64,000 bases of DNA from Fimenecus sp963590415 (GCA_963590415.1 CAVAPB010000007.1:22225-86224), one strand, 5' to 3'. Shown: positions 44,131 through 52,336, numbered from the stretch's first letter. The notes: generated from the letters alone by a model not told the origin. A program made the numbers and translations.

Positions 44131-44131
44131 T

Positions 44132-44725
44132 ATGGAATATTGGTATCTTTGGCTCATACTTGCCGGGCTTGTGATAATAACCGCAATAGTTATCGTGTTT
44201 GCCGGAAGATCGGTATCAGCTCACAATGAGCAGACAAAGCAAATTATGGCACGCCTTGAGCGCCTTAAAGAGATGAAGGATAAGTATAAGGATTTAACTC
44301 CCGAAAAGGTCGAAAACGCCGAAGCCGAAGAGCTGTTCGAGGGTGTGAACGCCGTCTTACAGGCAAAAATCGAAAAAGCGGATGACGGCGACAAGGCTTT
44401 TTCCGAATTCAACGACGAGCAAAAAATCATATACACACTCAACTGCTTTATCCCCGAGGTTTCGGACGGTCTTTCGATGTTTTTCAACGAATACACAAGC
44501 GAAATCACGGATATTATAGTACCTGCGCTGACCCGCGTCGGTGCGGACGATCTTTTGCCGCTTGTAAAGTCGGAATATGAAATGTACGACGACCGCAACG
44601 AGGAGGTTTCGTTCGACAGGGAGATAAAAGAAAAAACGGACTCGGATTTTGCCGATATTTATTCGAAAGAGAAGCTTCTTGAAGAAATAAAAGAGTTTAT
44701 AAAGAACAATATAGATAAATTTTAA
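44132..44725 (+). CDS. Single-pass membrane protein with coiled coil, unknown function
   Basis: 197 residues. N-terminal membrane helix (residues 4-25, YLWLILAGLVIITAIVIVFA), then a charged coiled coil (IMARLERLKEMKDKYKDLTP) and an acidic helical domain of about 140 residues. No family recognised. Starts one base after the rsmI stop with GGGAGAATG as ribosome site, so cotranscribed. A much longer frame beginning at 44000 overlaps rsmI and is not used. Confidence 0.62.
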   Translation: MEYWYLWLILAGLVIITAIVIVFAGRSVSAHNEQTKQIMARLERLKEMKDKYKDLTPEKVENAEAEELFEGVNAVLQAKIEKADDGDKAFSEFNDEQKIIYTLNCFIPEVSDGLSMFFNEYTSEITDIIVPALTRVGADDLLPLVKSEYEMYDDRNEEVSFDREIKEKTDSDFADIYSKEKLLEEIKEFIKNNIDKF

Positions 44726-44756
44726 CTAAAGGTATATTCCGTAAAAATTTACAAAA

Positions 44757-44790
44757 AATAACTCCGTAATATTTTATATAAGGAGTTATT
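44757..44790 (+). promoter_or_regulatory. Hairpin sequestering the rubrerythrin Shine-Dalgarno
   Basis: AATAACTCC (44757-44765) is a perfect complement of GGAGTTATT (44782-44790), and the latter contains the only ribosome site for ATG 44794. The 16-base A/T loop contains TTTATATA. In RNA this would block initiation; alternatively, if the loop is a -10 region, it is an operator. Confidence 0.6.
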
Positions 44791-44793
44791 GTT

Positions 44794-45330
44794 ATGGAGC
44801 TTATCGGTTCAAAAACAGAAAAAAATTTACTCGCCGCATTCGCAGGAGAATCGCAGGCGAGTATAAAGTACAGCTTCTATGCCGAAAAGGCAAGAGAGGA
44901 CGGCTATGAAAAGTATGCCGCCATTATCGATGAAACCGCTCACAATGAAAAGGAACATGCCGAGATATGGTTCAAGCAGTTGAATTCGGGTATGCCGTCA
45001 ACTGCAGAGAATATAACCGATGCTATTGCCGGAGAGCACTTTGAGTGGACGCAGATGTATTCGGAATTCGCAAAGACCGCCCGTGAAGAAGGCTTTGATG
45101 AAATCGCTTTTCTTTTTGAAAATGTGGCGCAGATAGAAAAACACCACGAGGACAGATACACCTATATGCTTGAAAAGGTCAAGGAGGGCACCGTTTTCGA
45201 CGGCGACGAGGACACCGTATGGATTTGCCGCAACTGCGGTAAAATATACAAGGGCAAAACTCCGCCCGCCTACTGCCCCGTTTGCTCAAAGCCGCAGGCG
45301 TATTTCCAAATCAAGTGCTTTGACTGTTGA
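44794..45330 (+). CDS. rbr: Rubrerythrin
   Basis: Non-haem diiron peroxidase protecting anaerobes from hydrogen peroxide. 178 residues: N-terminal ferritin-like four-helix bundle with FAGESQASIKYSFYAEKA, ETAHNEKEHAEIW and ENVAQIEKHHEDRY carrying the diiron ligands, then a C-terminal rubredoxin domain (CRNCGKIYKGKTPPAYCPVC). A second rubrerythrin lies at 52381-52920. The 3' end overlaps the convergent XRE gene by 20 bases. Translation may be controlled by the hairpin at 44757-44790. Confidence 0.95.
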   Translation: MELIGSKTEKNLLAAFAGESQASIKYSFYAEKAREDGYEKYAAIIDETAHNEKEHAEIWFKQLNSGMPSTAENITDAIAGEHFEWTQMYSEFAKTAREEGFDEIAFLFENVAQIEKHHEDRYTYMLEKVKEGTVFDGDEDTVWICRNCGKIYKGKTPPAYCPVCSKPQAYFQIKCFDC

Positions 45331-45928
45331 CAATCCTTTCGCATTCCTTTGCGATAGTCTTTTCGGCGGCGGAAATTACAGTTTTGAGGCATTCGGGCTC
45401 AACAATATTCTTTACATGCTTTTTTGACACCTCATTGTCAAGAATATTTGAAAGCATTTCGGTTTGTGCGTTACAAGCCGCAAGCGCCGAGTCGTTCGGC
45501 AGGTTTATCCAGCTTTTGGGAATACAGTCAGCCTGCGAAGCAATAATCGCAAGCCGATACACCGAAAGAGCAAAGTAATTTTTCACCTCGGCATCCTTAC
45601 CGATATCCGAGTCGGAATATCGTGAATAAAGCATCATAACAGCACGCAACACCGTGTTCATTCTGTATTCCGAGTCAAGCATGTTTTCGCCCTTATCAAA
45701 ATTTTCGGCGAAGTCGTCCTTTGTGTCGCTCATACCGAGCATATAGTCGCAGCTAACATCAAAATAAGCTGCGGCTTTACATAAAAAGTCAAGTCCGCAT
45801 TCCCGTATTCCCTTTTCATAGTGGGAAAGCAACGCCTGCGACACACCGAGAGCGTCGGCAGTTTCCTTTTGACTCAAGCCCCTGCGGCGTCTCAATTCGC
45901 CGAGTCTTGCGGCAAACGAATTTTTCAT
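45311..45928 (-). CDS. XRE-family transcriptional regulator
   Basis: 205 residues. N-terminal helix-turn-helix: LGELRRRRGLSQKETADALG and VSQALLSHYEKGIRECGLDF, then DVSCDYMLGMSDTKDD. The remaining 135 residues are helical with no recognised sensor motif. Convergent with rubrerythrin and overlapping its last 20 bases. GGGGTG is seven bases before the ATG. Targets unknown. Confidence 0.85.
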   Translation of the reverse strand: MKNSFAARLGELRRRRGLSQKETADALGVSQALLSHYEKGIRECGLDFLCKAAAYFDVSCDYMLGMSDTKDDFAENFDKGENMLDSEYRMNTVLRAVMMLYSRYSDSDIGKDAEVKNYFALSVYRLAIIASQADCIPKSWINLPNDSALAACNAQTEMLSNILDNEVSKKHVKNIVEPECLKTVISAAEKTIAKECERIVNSQST

Positions 45929-46009
45929 TTATAACACCCCGTTTATTACGCACTGTATAATTTATAAAATATATTATCATAAGAAATACTGTTTGTATAG
46001 GAGAATTTT

Positions 46010-46753
46010 ATGAAAACCTACACCGTACACTTAATAAGACATGCCCTGACAAAGGAAAATACGGAGGGCAAGTACATAGGTCAGACCGATATTGAAGCGT
46101 CAAAAGAGGGCTTGGACCAAATTAAAAACCTTATGGGTGAAAACGAGGGCTACCCTTACGCCGATGTTGTGATTTCGAGCCCGCTCAAACGCTGTACGCA
46201 GACCGCAAAGCTTATCTATCCCGACAAAGAGCCCGTTATTATGCAGGACCTTATCGAATACGACTTCGGTGATTTTGAGGGTATGACCGCCGACGAGCTC
46301 AAGGACCTTGACACCTTTAAGGAGTGGATTGCGGGCACCCATCCCGAAGAACCCGTTCCGTTCGGTGAAAGTCAAAAGCAATTTAACGACAGAATTTGCG
46401 GCTGTTTTGTCCGTATTGTAGAGGGCATAATCAGGTCGGGCACCGCAAGCACTGCTATCATCACTCACGGCGGCGTTATAATGTCGCTTATGGCGGCTTT
46501 TGCCATTCCCGAAGCGCCTATGCACGAATGGCTTACCCCGAACGGCTGCGGCTACACGCTGAGAATTGACCCTTCCGTTTGGAGAATGGGTCAGAAGCTT
46601 GAAGCGTTCGCCGAGTGTCCTCCTATCCCACAGCAGATAGACGCCGAAAGAGATATGTGGGACACCTTTGACTACGACCCCGACAAGGACGATTTCGACA
46701 TCAGCGAGTACATAGACGATTACACCGACTATGAGAACGGCGACCTCAGTTAA
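46010..46753 (+). CDS. Histidine phosphatase family protein
   Basis: 247 residues, cytoplasmic phosphatase of the phosphoglycerate-mutase-like superfamily. Seen: VHLIRHALTKENTEGKYIG with catalytic His (RHA instead of the commoner RHG), ISSPLKRCTQTAKLI, YDFGDFEGM and ITHGGVIMSLM with the second His. The C-terminal 60 residues are acidic (DYDPDKDDFDISEYIDDY), beyond the usual domain. Substrate not assignable. Overlaps the convergent membrane protein gene by four bases. Confidence 0.88.
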   Translation: MKTYTVHLIRHALTKENTEGKYIGQTDIEASKEGLDQIKNLMGENEGYPYADVVISSPLKRCTQTAKLIYPDKEPVIMQDLIEYDFGDFEGMTADELKDLDTFKEWIAGTHPEEPVPFGESQKQFNDRICGCFVRIVEGIIRSGTASTAIITHGGVIMSLMAAFAIPEAPMHEWLTPNGCGYTLRIDPSVWRMGQKLEAFAECPPIPQQIDAERDMWDTFDYDPDKDDFDISEYIDDYTDYENGDLS

Positions 46754-47568
46754 TTTTCAACTAAGCGTAATTTCATAAACACAACAGGCTTTTCAATCGG
46801 TTTTGGAACATAGAGTTTCAGAACCGATTTTGCATATACCGACAGACTTCTTTGATAATAAGCAGACGCAAACGGTATCGGAAATATAAAAACCGAAGCA
46901 AAAAGCCAAGCGGAAAAGCTCAGCTTGAATTTCAGCAGCGCAAACTTGTCGGACCTTGTGTGCAAGTTCAGATAACGCATTGTTTCTGCCGCTCCGAGCG
47001 AGGGCTGAGAGCAGATTACATCATCTAAAAATGTCAGCTTCTGCATTGATACGAGATAGAAGAAAAAGCCTGCCGACAGCAGTGCCGCAAAGAGTCCGGC
47101 GCAAGCGTAAAAAATCGGTTTCGGTATACCTCTTGTCAAAAAATACATACTTACAGCAAAGGAAATTGCACACGGCAGAAGATATAAAACAAGTCTGCCG
47201 AGGTTAATCAGTGTTCGCAATATGTGGAGATAGACAATTTTTATCTGTGCGCTTATTTTGATAATATGGAATATTTTTACCATGCCGTTTCTTCTGCCTG
47301 AAAAATAAAATGTACGCTTTCGCGAGTGTCCGCATATAATAAAATACCAAAGCGAAAAAAACGCACCGAGTGAAAAAAGCGCATAGTAAGCCGCCCTCGG
47401 CAAGGTCAGCGCGAAGCTGTGAAGTATTGACAGCGTGTATAAAAAGAAAACAAAAAGGCACAGGAATATAAGCCTTAAAAGGATAAAAAATATGTTTGCG
47501 AGGTACAACTTTTTGCCGCAGCGTGCATTGATGCTCCGTGAGAGAAGTTTAACCGAGGAAGCTTTCAT
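46750..47568 (-). CDS. Multi-pass membrane protein, unknown function
   Basis: 272 residues with about six hydrophobic segments (for example LIFLCLFVFFLYTLSILHSF and IFYACAGLFAALLSAGFFFY) and basic loops (CGHSRKRTFYFSGRRNG). ATG 47568 is preferred because AGGTGAT lies five bases upstream; the GTG nine bases earlier is part of that site. No family recognised. Monocistronic, divergent from glmS. Confidence 0.62.
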   Translation of the reverse strand: MKASSVKLLSRSINARCGKKLYLANIFFILLRLIFLCLFVFFLYTLSILHSFALTLPRAAYYALFSLGAFFSLWYFIICGHSRKRTFYFSGRRNGMVKIFHIIKISAQIKIVYLHILRTLINLGRLVLYLLPCAISFAVSMYFLTRGIPKPIFYACAGLFAALLSAGFFFYLVSMQKLTFLDDVICSQPSLGAAETMRYLNLHTRSDKFALLKFKLSFSAWLFASVFIFPIPFASAYYQRSLSVYAKSVLKLYVPKPIEKPVVFMKLRLVEN

Positions 47569-47627
47569 AAATATCACCTGCTTTATTTTTCCCCGTATGC
47601 GAATTTTTAATTACAAATTTTAAGCAG

Positions 47628-47656
47628 TTGACAAAACAAAAATCACAGGATATAAT
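47628..47656 (+). promoter_or_regulatory. Consensus promoter of glmS
   Basis: TTGACA (47628-47633), 17 bases, TATAAT (47651-47656). The leader to the start codon is about 220 bases and contains the ribozyme. Confidence 0.85.
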
Positions 47657-47701
47657 TTATTCGGAATTGTGCAGTTCCCTCGGGTTTGAAATTTTCCCTT
47701 A

Positions 47702-47855
47702 AAAATAGCGCCGGGTCTGCTTGCACTGTATTTGGCAGATGACGAGGAAGAAGTTATCGAAATATTCGGCGGATGCTTCTTGTCCCGTATGTGCGGGGAC
47801 ATAAACATTTACTGAAAAACTGTCGGCGACGGCAAAACAGAGGTAAATGTACCGT
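47702..47855 (+). promoter_or_regulatory. glmS ribozyme (glucosamine-6-phosphate-activated)
   Basis: Self-cleaving riboswitch. The cleavage site fits between A47707 and G47708 in the conserved AGCGCC. P1 TCTGC/GCAGA (47716-47720 with 47735-47739) is followed by TGACGAGG; P2 GAAGAAG/CTTCTT (47747-47753 with 47776-47781) encloses the hallmark TTATCGAAATATTCGGCGGA; P3 TGTCCC/GGGGACA (47781-47801); P4 CATTTAC/GTAAATG (47806-47849). Family knowledge: glucosamine-6-phosphate acts as coenzyme, and cleavage leads to mRNA decay, giving feedback on glmS. Confidence 0.95.
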
Positions 47856-47885
47856 GCAAATATTTTTGCAAAGGAACAAGTTAAT

Positions 47886-49712
47886 ATGTGTGGAATTGTT
47901 GGTTATATCGGAGGCCGCAGTGCGTCGCCCGTGTTGATTGACGGTCTGAAGAAGCTCGAGTACAGAGGTTATGACTCGGCAGGCGTAGCTGTGTTCAACG
48001 GCAACTTTGTCGAGGTCAAAAAAACTAAGGGCAGGATTGCCGACCTCGAAAACAAGCTGTTTACGGAGGGTATCGCCCCCGGTTGCGTGGGTATAGGTCA
48101 TACCCGTTGGGCAACCCACGGTGCGCCCGACGACATAAACGCCCACCCCCATAAGGGCGGAAACGGTCGTATTACCCTGGTGCATAACGGCATTATTGAA
48201 AACTATATCGAGCTTAAAATTATGCTCGAACAAAAGGGGTACAAATTCGTCTCGCAGACGGATACGGAGGTACTTGCCCATTTGTTCGATTTCTTTTATA
48301 ACGGCGATCCGCTCAAGGCTATGTCGAATGTTATGAAAACCGTAAGGGGCTCATATGCGACGGCGGTTCTTATAGACGGAAAGCCCGACGAAATAATTGC
48401 GGCAAGGAAGGACAGTCCGCTGATAGTCGGCTTAGGGCAAAACGAAAACTTCCTTGCGTCCGATATTCCCGCCGTGCTTAAATACACAAGGGACTGCTAT
48501 CTGCTTGACGACAATCAGATGGCATTGCTTAAAAGGGACACGGTAAAGCTCTATGACATAAACGGGAACGAAGTTCACAAGGATATTTACCATGTTACCT
48601 GGGATGTTGAGGCGGCTGAAAAAGGCGGCTTTGACCACTTTATGAAAAAGGAAATCTCGGAACAGCCGAGGACCGTGCGTGATACCCTTTCTCCGAGAAT
48701 AAAGGACAACAAAGTTGTTATCGAAGAGCTCGGACTTTCCGACGAGGACATAAAGAATATCGGTACGGTTCATATAGTTGCGTGCGGAAGCGCATGGCAT
48801 GTCGGGACCGCGGCAAGATATATAATCGAACGCCTTGCGAGAATACCGTGCGAGGTTGACCTTGCAAGCGAGTTCCGTTACAGAGACCCGATTATAAAAA
48901 AGAACGATATATGCCTTGTAATCTCGCAGTCGGGCGAGACAGCGGACACCCTTGCCGCACTTCGTGAGGCAAAGCGAAAGGGCGCAAGGACAATTTCGAT
49001 AGTCAATGTTGTCGCAAGCACCATTGCCCGCGAATCCGACGATGTAATTTACACCATGGCAGGCCCCGAAATTGCGGTCGCAACGACGAAGGCGTTTTCC
49101 GCTCAGCTTTGCGTGGCTTATCTTCTCGCTCTGAAATTTGCCAAGGCAAAGGGCTTGCTTTCCGAGTCAGACGAGAAAAAATACTGTGAAGAAATGCTTA
49201 GACTTCCCGAGCTTATTGAGGGCATACTCAAAAGCGACGCTTCCCTCAAAGAGCTTGCGAAAAGCTATGCCGACTCCGAGAATGTGTTCTTTATCGGCAG
49301 AGGGCTTGACTATGCCATATCTCTTGAGGGCTCACTCAAGTTAAAGGAAATTTCCTATATTCACTCCGAAGCCTATGCGGCGGGAGAATTGAAGCACGGA
49401 ACAATTTCGCTTATTGAGGACAAAACTCCCGTGTTTGCCGTTGCAACGCAGTCCGACCTCAACGAAAAGACGCTCGGCAATATAAAAGAGGTCAAGGCAA
49501 GGGGCGCAAGGGTAATTGCGCTTGTAGGAGAAAACCATTCGGCGGCTGAGGAATTTGCCGACGACATAATAAGAATACCGGAAATAAGCGACTTCCTTAT
49601 GCCGTCACTTGCGGTCGTTCCGCTCCAGATTTTCGCCTACTATATGGCTCTCGGCAGAGGCTGCGATGTAGATAAGCCCAGGAATCTCGCGAAATCCGTT
49701 ACGGTAGAATAA
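47886..49712 (+). CDS. glmS: Glutamine-fructose-6-phosphate aminotransferase (isomerising)
   Basis: Makes glucosamine-6-phosphate for peptidoglycan and other amino sugars. 608 residues, standard. The start is ATG 47886 so that Cys follows the initiator Met (MCGIVGYIGG); this Cys becomes the N-terminal nucleophile of the glutaminase domain. An upstream in-frame ATG at 47847 falls within the ribozyme. Seen: LEYRGYDSAGVAV, GHTRWATHG, then two SIS domains (ISQSGETADTLAALREAK; GRGLDYAISLEGSLKLKEIS) and the C-terminal KPRNLAKSVTVE. Regulated by the leader ribozyme. Confidence 0.98.
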   Translation: MCGIVGYIGGRSASPVLIDGLKKLEYRGYDSAGVAVFNGNFVEVKKTKGRIADLENKLFTEGIAPGCVGIGHTRWATHGAPDDINAHPHKGGNGRITLVHNGIIENYIELKIMLEQKGYKFVSQTDTEVLAHLFDFFYNGDPLKAMSNVMKTVRGSYATAVLIDGKPDEIIAARKDSPLIVGLGQNENFLASDIPAVLKYTRDCYLLDDNQMALLKRDTVKLYDINGNEVHKDIYHVTWDVEAAEKGGFDHFMKKEISEQPRTVRDTLSPRIKDNKVVIEELGLSDEDIKNIGTVHIVACGSAWHVGTAARYIIERLARIPCEVDLASEFRYRDPIIKKNDICLVISQSGETADTLAALREAKRKGARTISIVNVVASTIARESDDVIYTMAGPEIAVATTKAFSAQLCVAYLLALKFAKAKGLLSESDEKKYCEEMLRLPELIEGILKSDASLKELAKSYADSENVFFIGRGLDYAISLEGSLKLKEISYIHSEAYAAGELKHGTISLIEDKTPVFAVATQSDLNEKTLGNIKEVKARGARVIALVGENHSAAEEFADDIIRIPEISDFLMPSLAVVPLQIFAYYMALGRGCDVDKPRNLAKSVTVE

Positions 49713-49720
49713 ATCAAAGA

Positions 49721-49765
49721 GACCACTTCAGATAATGCCGATGCATATCTGAAGTGGTCATTTTT
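49721..49765 (+). terminator. Terminator of glmS
   Basis: GACCACTTCAGATA (49721-49734) pairs with TATCTGAAGTGGTC (49746-49759), then ATTTTT. The upper stem and loop CAGATAATGCC..GCATATCTG nearly equal that of the MITE terminator. Confidence 0.92.
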
Positions 49766-49775
49766 GTCTGATAAA

Positions 49776-50429
49776 TTATTTTTTCTTCTTTTTGTTGCCC
49801 TTTGCGTACACAGCAACGCACCAATAGTAAAGCGGAATTACAAACAGGAGCATAAGCGGCGTAACCCACGCCTTAAAAACAAAGCCGCAGAAAAGATATG
49901 CCGTGATAACGATTATCGGCACGGGCATAAGGAACAGGAAGGTTCTTTTGCTCGTCATTCTGCAAGCGCAGGCAATCATATAGTACATCGGTATCGTTAA
50001 AAACAGAAGTGAAAACACAAGCCACGGTGTAACGCTCATAATGCCTTTAAGCCCAAAACAAAGCCCAAGATAAGCGATTACTGTCACGAGCGGATAAGGA
50101 AAGCGGAACATCCTTTTGGCTGTTTGCGGATAAAGCGAATGTCTGACATTTTTTTCTTTTTTATCCTCCTTTTTCTCCCCCTCGGACTGCTGTGGCGTTT
50201 CCTCGTTTGCGGCGTCCGACATCTCCTTCGACGGGTCAAGAAGTGCGTCAAGCGTTATCCCGTAAATTTCAGCAAGTGCTATAAGGTTATCGGTATCGGG
50301 TGTAGCCTCGGCTCTCTCCCATTTTGAAATTGCCTGCCTGCTCAAGCCGAGCTTTGCGGCAAGTGCCTCCTGTGAAAGTCCGCTGTCCTTGCGGAGCTGT
50401 ACAAGTCTGTCTGCTGTTGAAATAGTCAT
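49776..50429 (-). CDS. XRE-family regulator with membrane domain
   Basis: 217 residues. HTH domain at residues 9-65 (VQLRKDSGLSQEALAAKLGL, SRQAISKWERAEATPDTDNL), a charged linker rich in Lys/Glu (85-105), then three to four hydrophobic helices (VTVIAYLGLCFGLKGIM, VFSLLFLTIPMYYMIACA, FLMPVPIIVITAYLFCG). This HTH-plus-membrane architecture is common in Clostridia; a membrane signal is presumably sensed. Starts 19 bases after the mltG stop, so the two may be cotranscribed. Confidence 0.87.
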   Translation of the reverse strand: MTISTADRLVQLRKDSGLSQEALAAKLGLSRQAISKWERAEATPDTDNLIALAEIYGITLDALLDPSKEMSDAANEETPQQSEGEKKEDKKEKNVRHSLYPQTAKRMFRFPYPLVTVIAYLGLCFGLKGIMSVTPWLVFSLLFLTIPMYYMIACACRMTSKRTFLFLMPVPIIVITAYLFCGFVFKAWVTPLMLLFVIPLYYWCVAVYAKGNKKKKK

Positions 50430-50447
50430 ATTTTTTCTCCGTATTTA

Positions 50448-51320
50448 TTAAAGTTCTCCGTTTTTCCATTTCTGAACATTTTTCAGATGCTCGTCATAGG
50501 AATTTGTAAACGCCGAATTGTACGGCGGTTCCGTAGCAATTACAAAATAAAGATAGTCGGTGTCGGCAGGATAAAGCGCCGCGTTTATCGAAGCCGTACC
50601 GGGGTTGCAGATAGGTCCTGCAATTAAGCCGTCGCAACGGTTACCGTTGTAATAATATTTGTAATAATCTATCTTGTCGGGATATTGAAGTTCAATAACG
50701 CCCGTGCAGTATTTTACGGTAACATCGTACTCAAGCCTCATCCCTTGCTTCAATCTGTTGTGAATTGTCGAGGAAACAAGAGTGCGCTGTTCGTCCGTGA
50801 AAGCCTCTTTTTCGATAATCGAGGCAATGGTCAGAATGTCGTGCACGGAATAACCGAGCTCAGTTGCTCTCTGCTTCATTTCATCGGTGAATTTTTTCTC
50901 CTCCGTTGCGACCATTTTATCTATGACCTCTGTCGGGTCGGAATTTTTTTCAAATGTATATGTTGCGGGGAAAAGGTAGCCCTCAAGCAGAAAGCAAATT
51001 TTATCCCTGTCGTGAATCGAGGAAAGGATCGAATATTTTGATGTGTCGTAATTGCTTACGGCATTGAGAAAATCATCGGTTGAGCAAACGCCGTTTTCCT
51101 CCAAAAGCCAAGCCGTTTTGAGAAGCGTATAGCCCTCGGGAACCGTAACCTTAGCATATTTTCCGTCGTTTTCGCTTGACTCTTCGACTGTCTGTGTCTG
51201 TGCGGAGCCATCGGGACTGAATATATTGCTTTCGCTTGACGAATCGGAATCCGAACCGCACGAAGCAAGCAAAAAAACAAATATAAATATCAAAAATACG
51301 GAAAGTACCTTTTTGAACAT
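50448..51320 (-). CDS. mltG: Endolytic transglycosylase MltG, lipoprotein form
   Basis: Cuts nascent glycan strands at the membrane. 290 residues. It starts with a lipoprotein signal peptide ending LLASCGSD (Cys21) rather than the usual membrane helix, then an acidic Ser-rich linker. YceG core: VTVPEGYTLLKTAWLLEENG, FLLEGYLFPATYTFEK, and ASIIEKEAFTDEQRTLVSS with the catalytic Glu, IHNRLKQGMRLEYDVTVKY, and IAGPICNPGTASINAALYP. Shorter than typical (330-380) through a reduced N-terminus. Confidence 0.92.
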   Translation of the reverse strand: MFKKVLSVFLIFIFVFLLASCGSDSDSSSESNIFSPDGSAQTQTVEESSENDGKYAKVTVPEGYTLLKTAWLLEENGVCSTDDFLNAVSNYDTSKYSILSSIHDRDKICFLLEGYLFPATYTFEKNSDPTEVIDKMVATEEKKFTDEMKQRATELGYSVHDILTIASIIEKEAFTDEQRTLVSSTIHNRLKQGMRLEYDVTVKYCTGVIELQYPDKIDYYKYYYNGNRCDGLIAGPICNPGTASINAALYPADTDYLYFVIATEPPYNSAFTNSYDEHLKNVQKWKNGEL

Positions 51321-51372
51321 TGTTTACCTCTTTTACAAATCCTTATTTTCGGCATTGCCGACAATATGCTTT

Positions 51373-51401
51373 ATTGTAACATTATTTGATTGATTTTGCA
51401 A
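51373..51401 (-). promoter_or_regulatory. Promoter of mltG
   Basis: Minus strand TTGCAA (51396-51401), 17 bases, TACAAT (51373-51378). It lies just outside the MITE copy 2 boundary. Confidence 0.5.
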
Positions 51402-51411
51402 CGGTAAAAGC

Positions 51412-51716
51412 AACAGGACCGCCAAGGCTGAGCGTTAATAAGGCAGTTTTGCTTCAAAATAACATATTTTTGCACAATAATGCGTTAACCCCCACAGATA
51501 TGCGTCAGCATTATCTGCGGGGGTTGCCTTTTCTTGTATCAAAAATATATCATTTTGAAGTGCGTTGCAGTTTCGTAGCTATAAAAATTCTTTTATGCAG
51601 AAGTTGGGAAACGAAGCAAGGCTGTCGCCTTGCGAGACTTTCCGACAAAGGCATAATGAAGTTTTATGCGAGAAACCAATACTTTCTTATGAACCCTCAG
51701 CCAAGACGGTCCTGTT
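51412..51716 (+). mobile_element. MITE-like inverted-repeat element, copy 2
   Basis: About 305 bp. The ends AACAGGACCG (from 51412) and CGGTCCTGTT (to 51716), followed inward by GGCTGAG, form imperfect inverted repeats of about 36 bases. The interior is nearly identical to copy 1 in the same orientation, including the hairpin at 51487-51525. It accounts for most of the 404-base gap between mltG and the next gene. Confidence 0.8.
51487..51531. terminator. Hairpin within MITE copy 2
   Basis: AACCCCC/GGGGGTT stem with CAGATA/TATCTG upper part, T-run on plus only. It could stop plus transcripts; on minus it would lie after the 51725 gene but lacks a T-run. Confidence 0.55.
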
Positions 51717-51724
51717 TTGATTGT

Positions 51725-52180
51725 TTATTCTCCGCAACGGCTTTCGGTTACCGTAATTCTTTTACAGCAATAGCCGTGAACAAGTCCGTCAATAAAACAC
51801 ATACCCGCCGTCATAACCAGCCCTGCGGTAAACGAAGCGATTCCCGTTAGGAATTTAAGCTGAAGCACCGTAAGAGCACCGTTTTTTATCAAAAGCGTAA
51901 AAACGGCAGTCGAAACTATTGCGCCGATTGCTCCGATATACAGCAAAACGAGATTGCTTTTGAGCATTTTAGAAACTCGCTTGTTTGTGTTGTAAGCGTT
52001 TATCATTGAAATGATAAATGCCCCGAAAAGAGAAATTGCCGTTACTGTCCAAATAGCGATATGCAGATACTTTATCCACTCGTAAGCGGTGGCTGTTACC
52101 GTTACCGCAAGTATTATCGCCGCAACAGCGCTTATTATAACGCCGGTTATCTTGCACAAAAGGCATTTGTTTTCAAGCAT
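51725..52180 (-). CDS. Small multi-pass membrane protein, unknown function
   Basis: 151 residues, four predicted helices (VIISAVAAIILAVTVTATA; IAIWTVTAISLFGAFIISMI; LVLLYIGAIGAIVSTAVFTL; FLTGIASFTAGLVMTAGMCF). Short Cys-containing ends (ENKCLLCK; GYCCKRITV). ATG 52180 is chosen since AAGGAGGT lies seven bases upstream; an in-frame ATG at 52198 precedes that site. No family recognised. Stop lies nine bases from the MITE copy 2 edge. Between 52199 and 52336 nothing else is recognised. Confidence 0.62.
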   Translation of the reverse strand: MLENKCLLCKITGVIISAVAAIILAVTVTATAYEWIKYLHIAIWTVTAISLFGAFIISMINAYNTNKRVSKMLKSNLVLLYIGAIGAIVSTAVFTLLIKNGALTVLQLKFLTGIASFTAGLVMTAGMCFIDGLVHGYCCKRITVTESRCGE

Positions 52181-52336
52181 AATATCAACCTCCTTCATTA
52201 CATTTTATGAGCACTTTCGCCCTTTGTGAAAGAGGTTTGCGGTGTTTTTACGGCGTGAGCGTAAAATATCCGCCGTTCACGGGTGCCGATATTTTTATCA
52301 CGACTTTATTATTGTCCTTTACAGCCCGATCAAGAC

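Noticed and set aside
44000..44131. Long N-terminal extension of the membrane protein gene after rsmI
   Set aside because: It overlaps rsmI in another frame; GGGAGAATG before ATG 44132 and the membrane helix mark the true start.
47680..47812. A short frame before glmS first read as a pseudogene remnant
   Set aside because: The sequence is the glmS ribozyme; no start codon or protein similarity.
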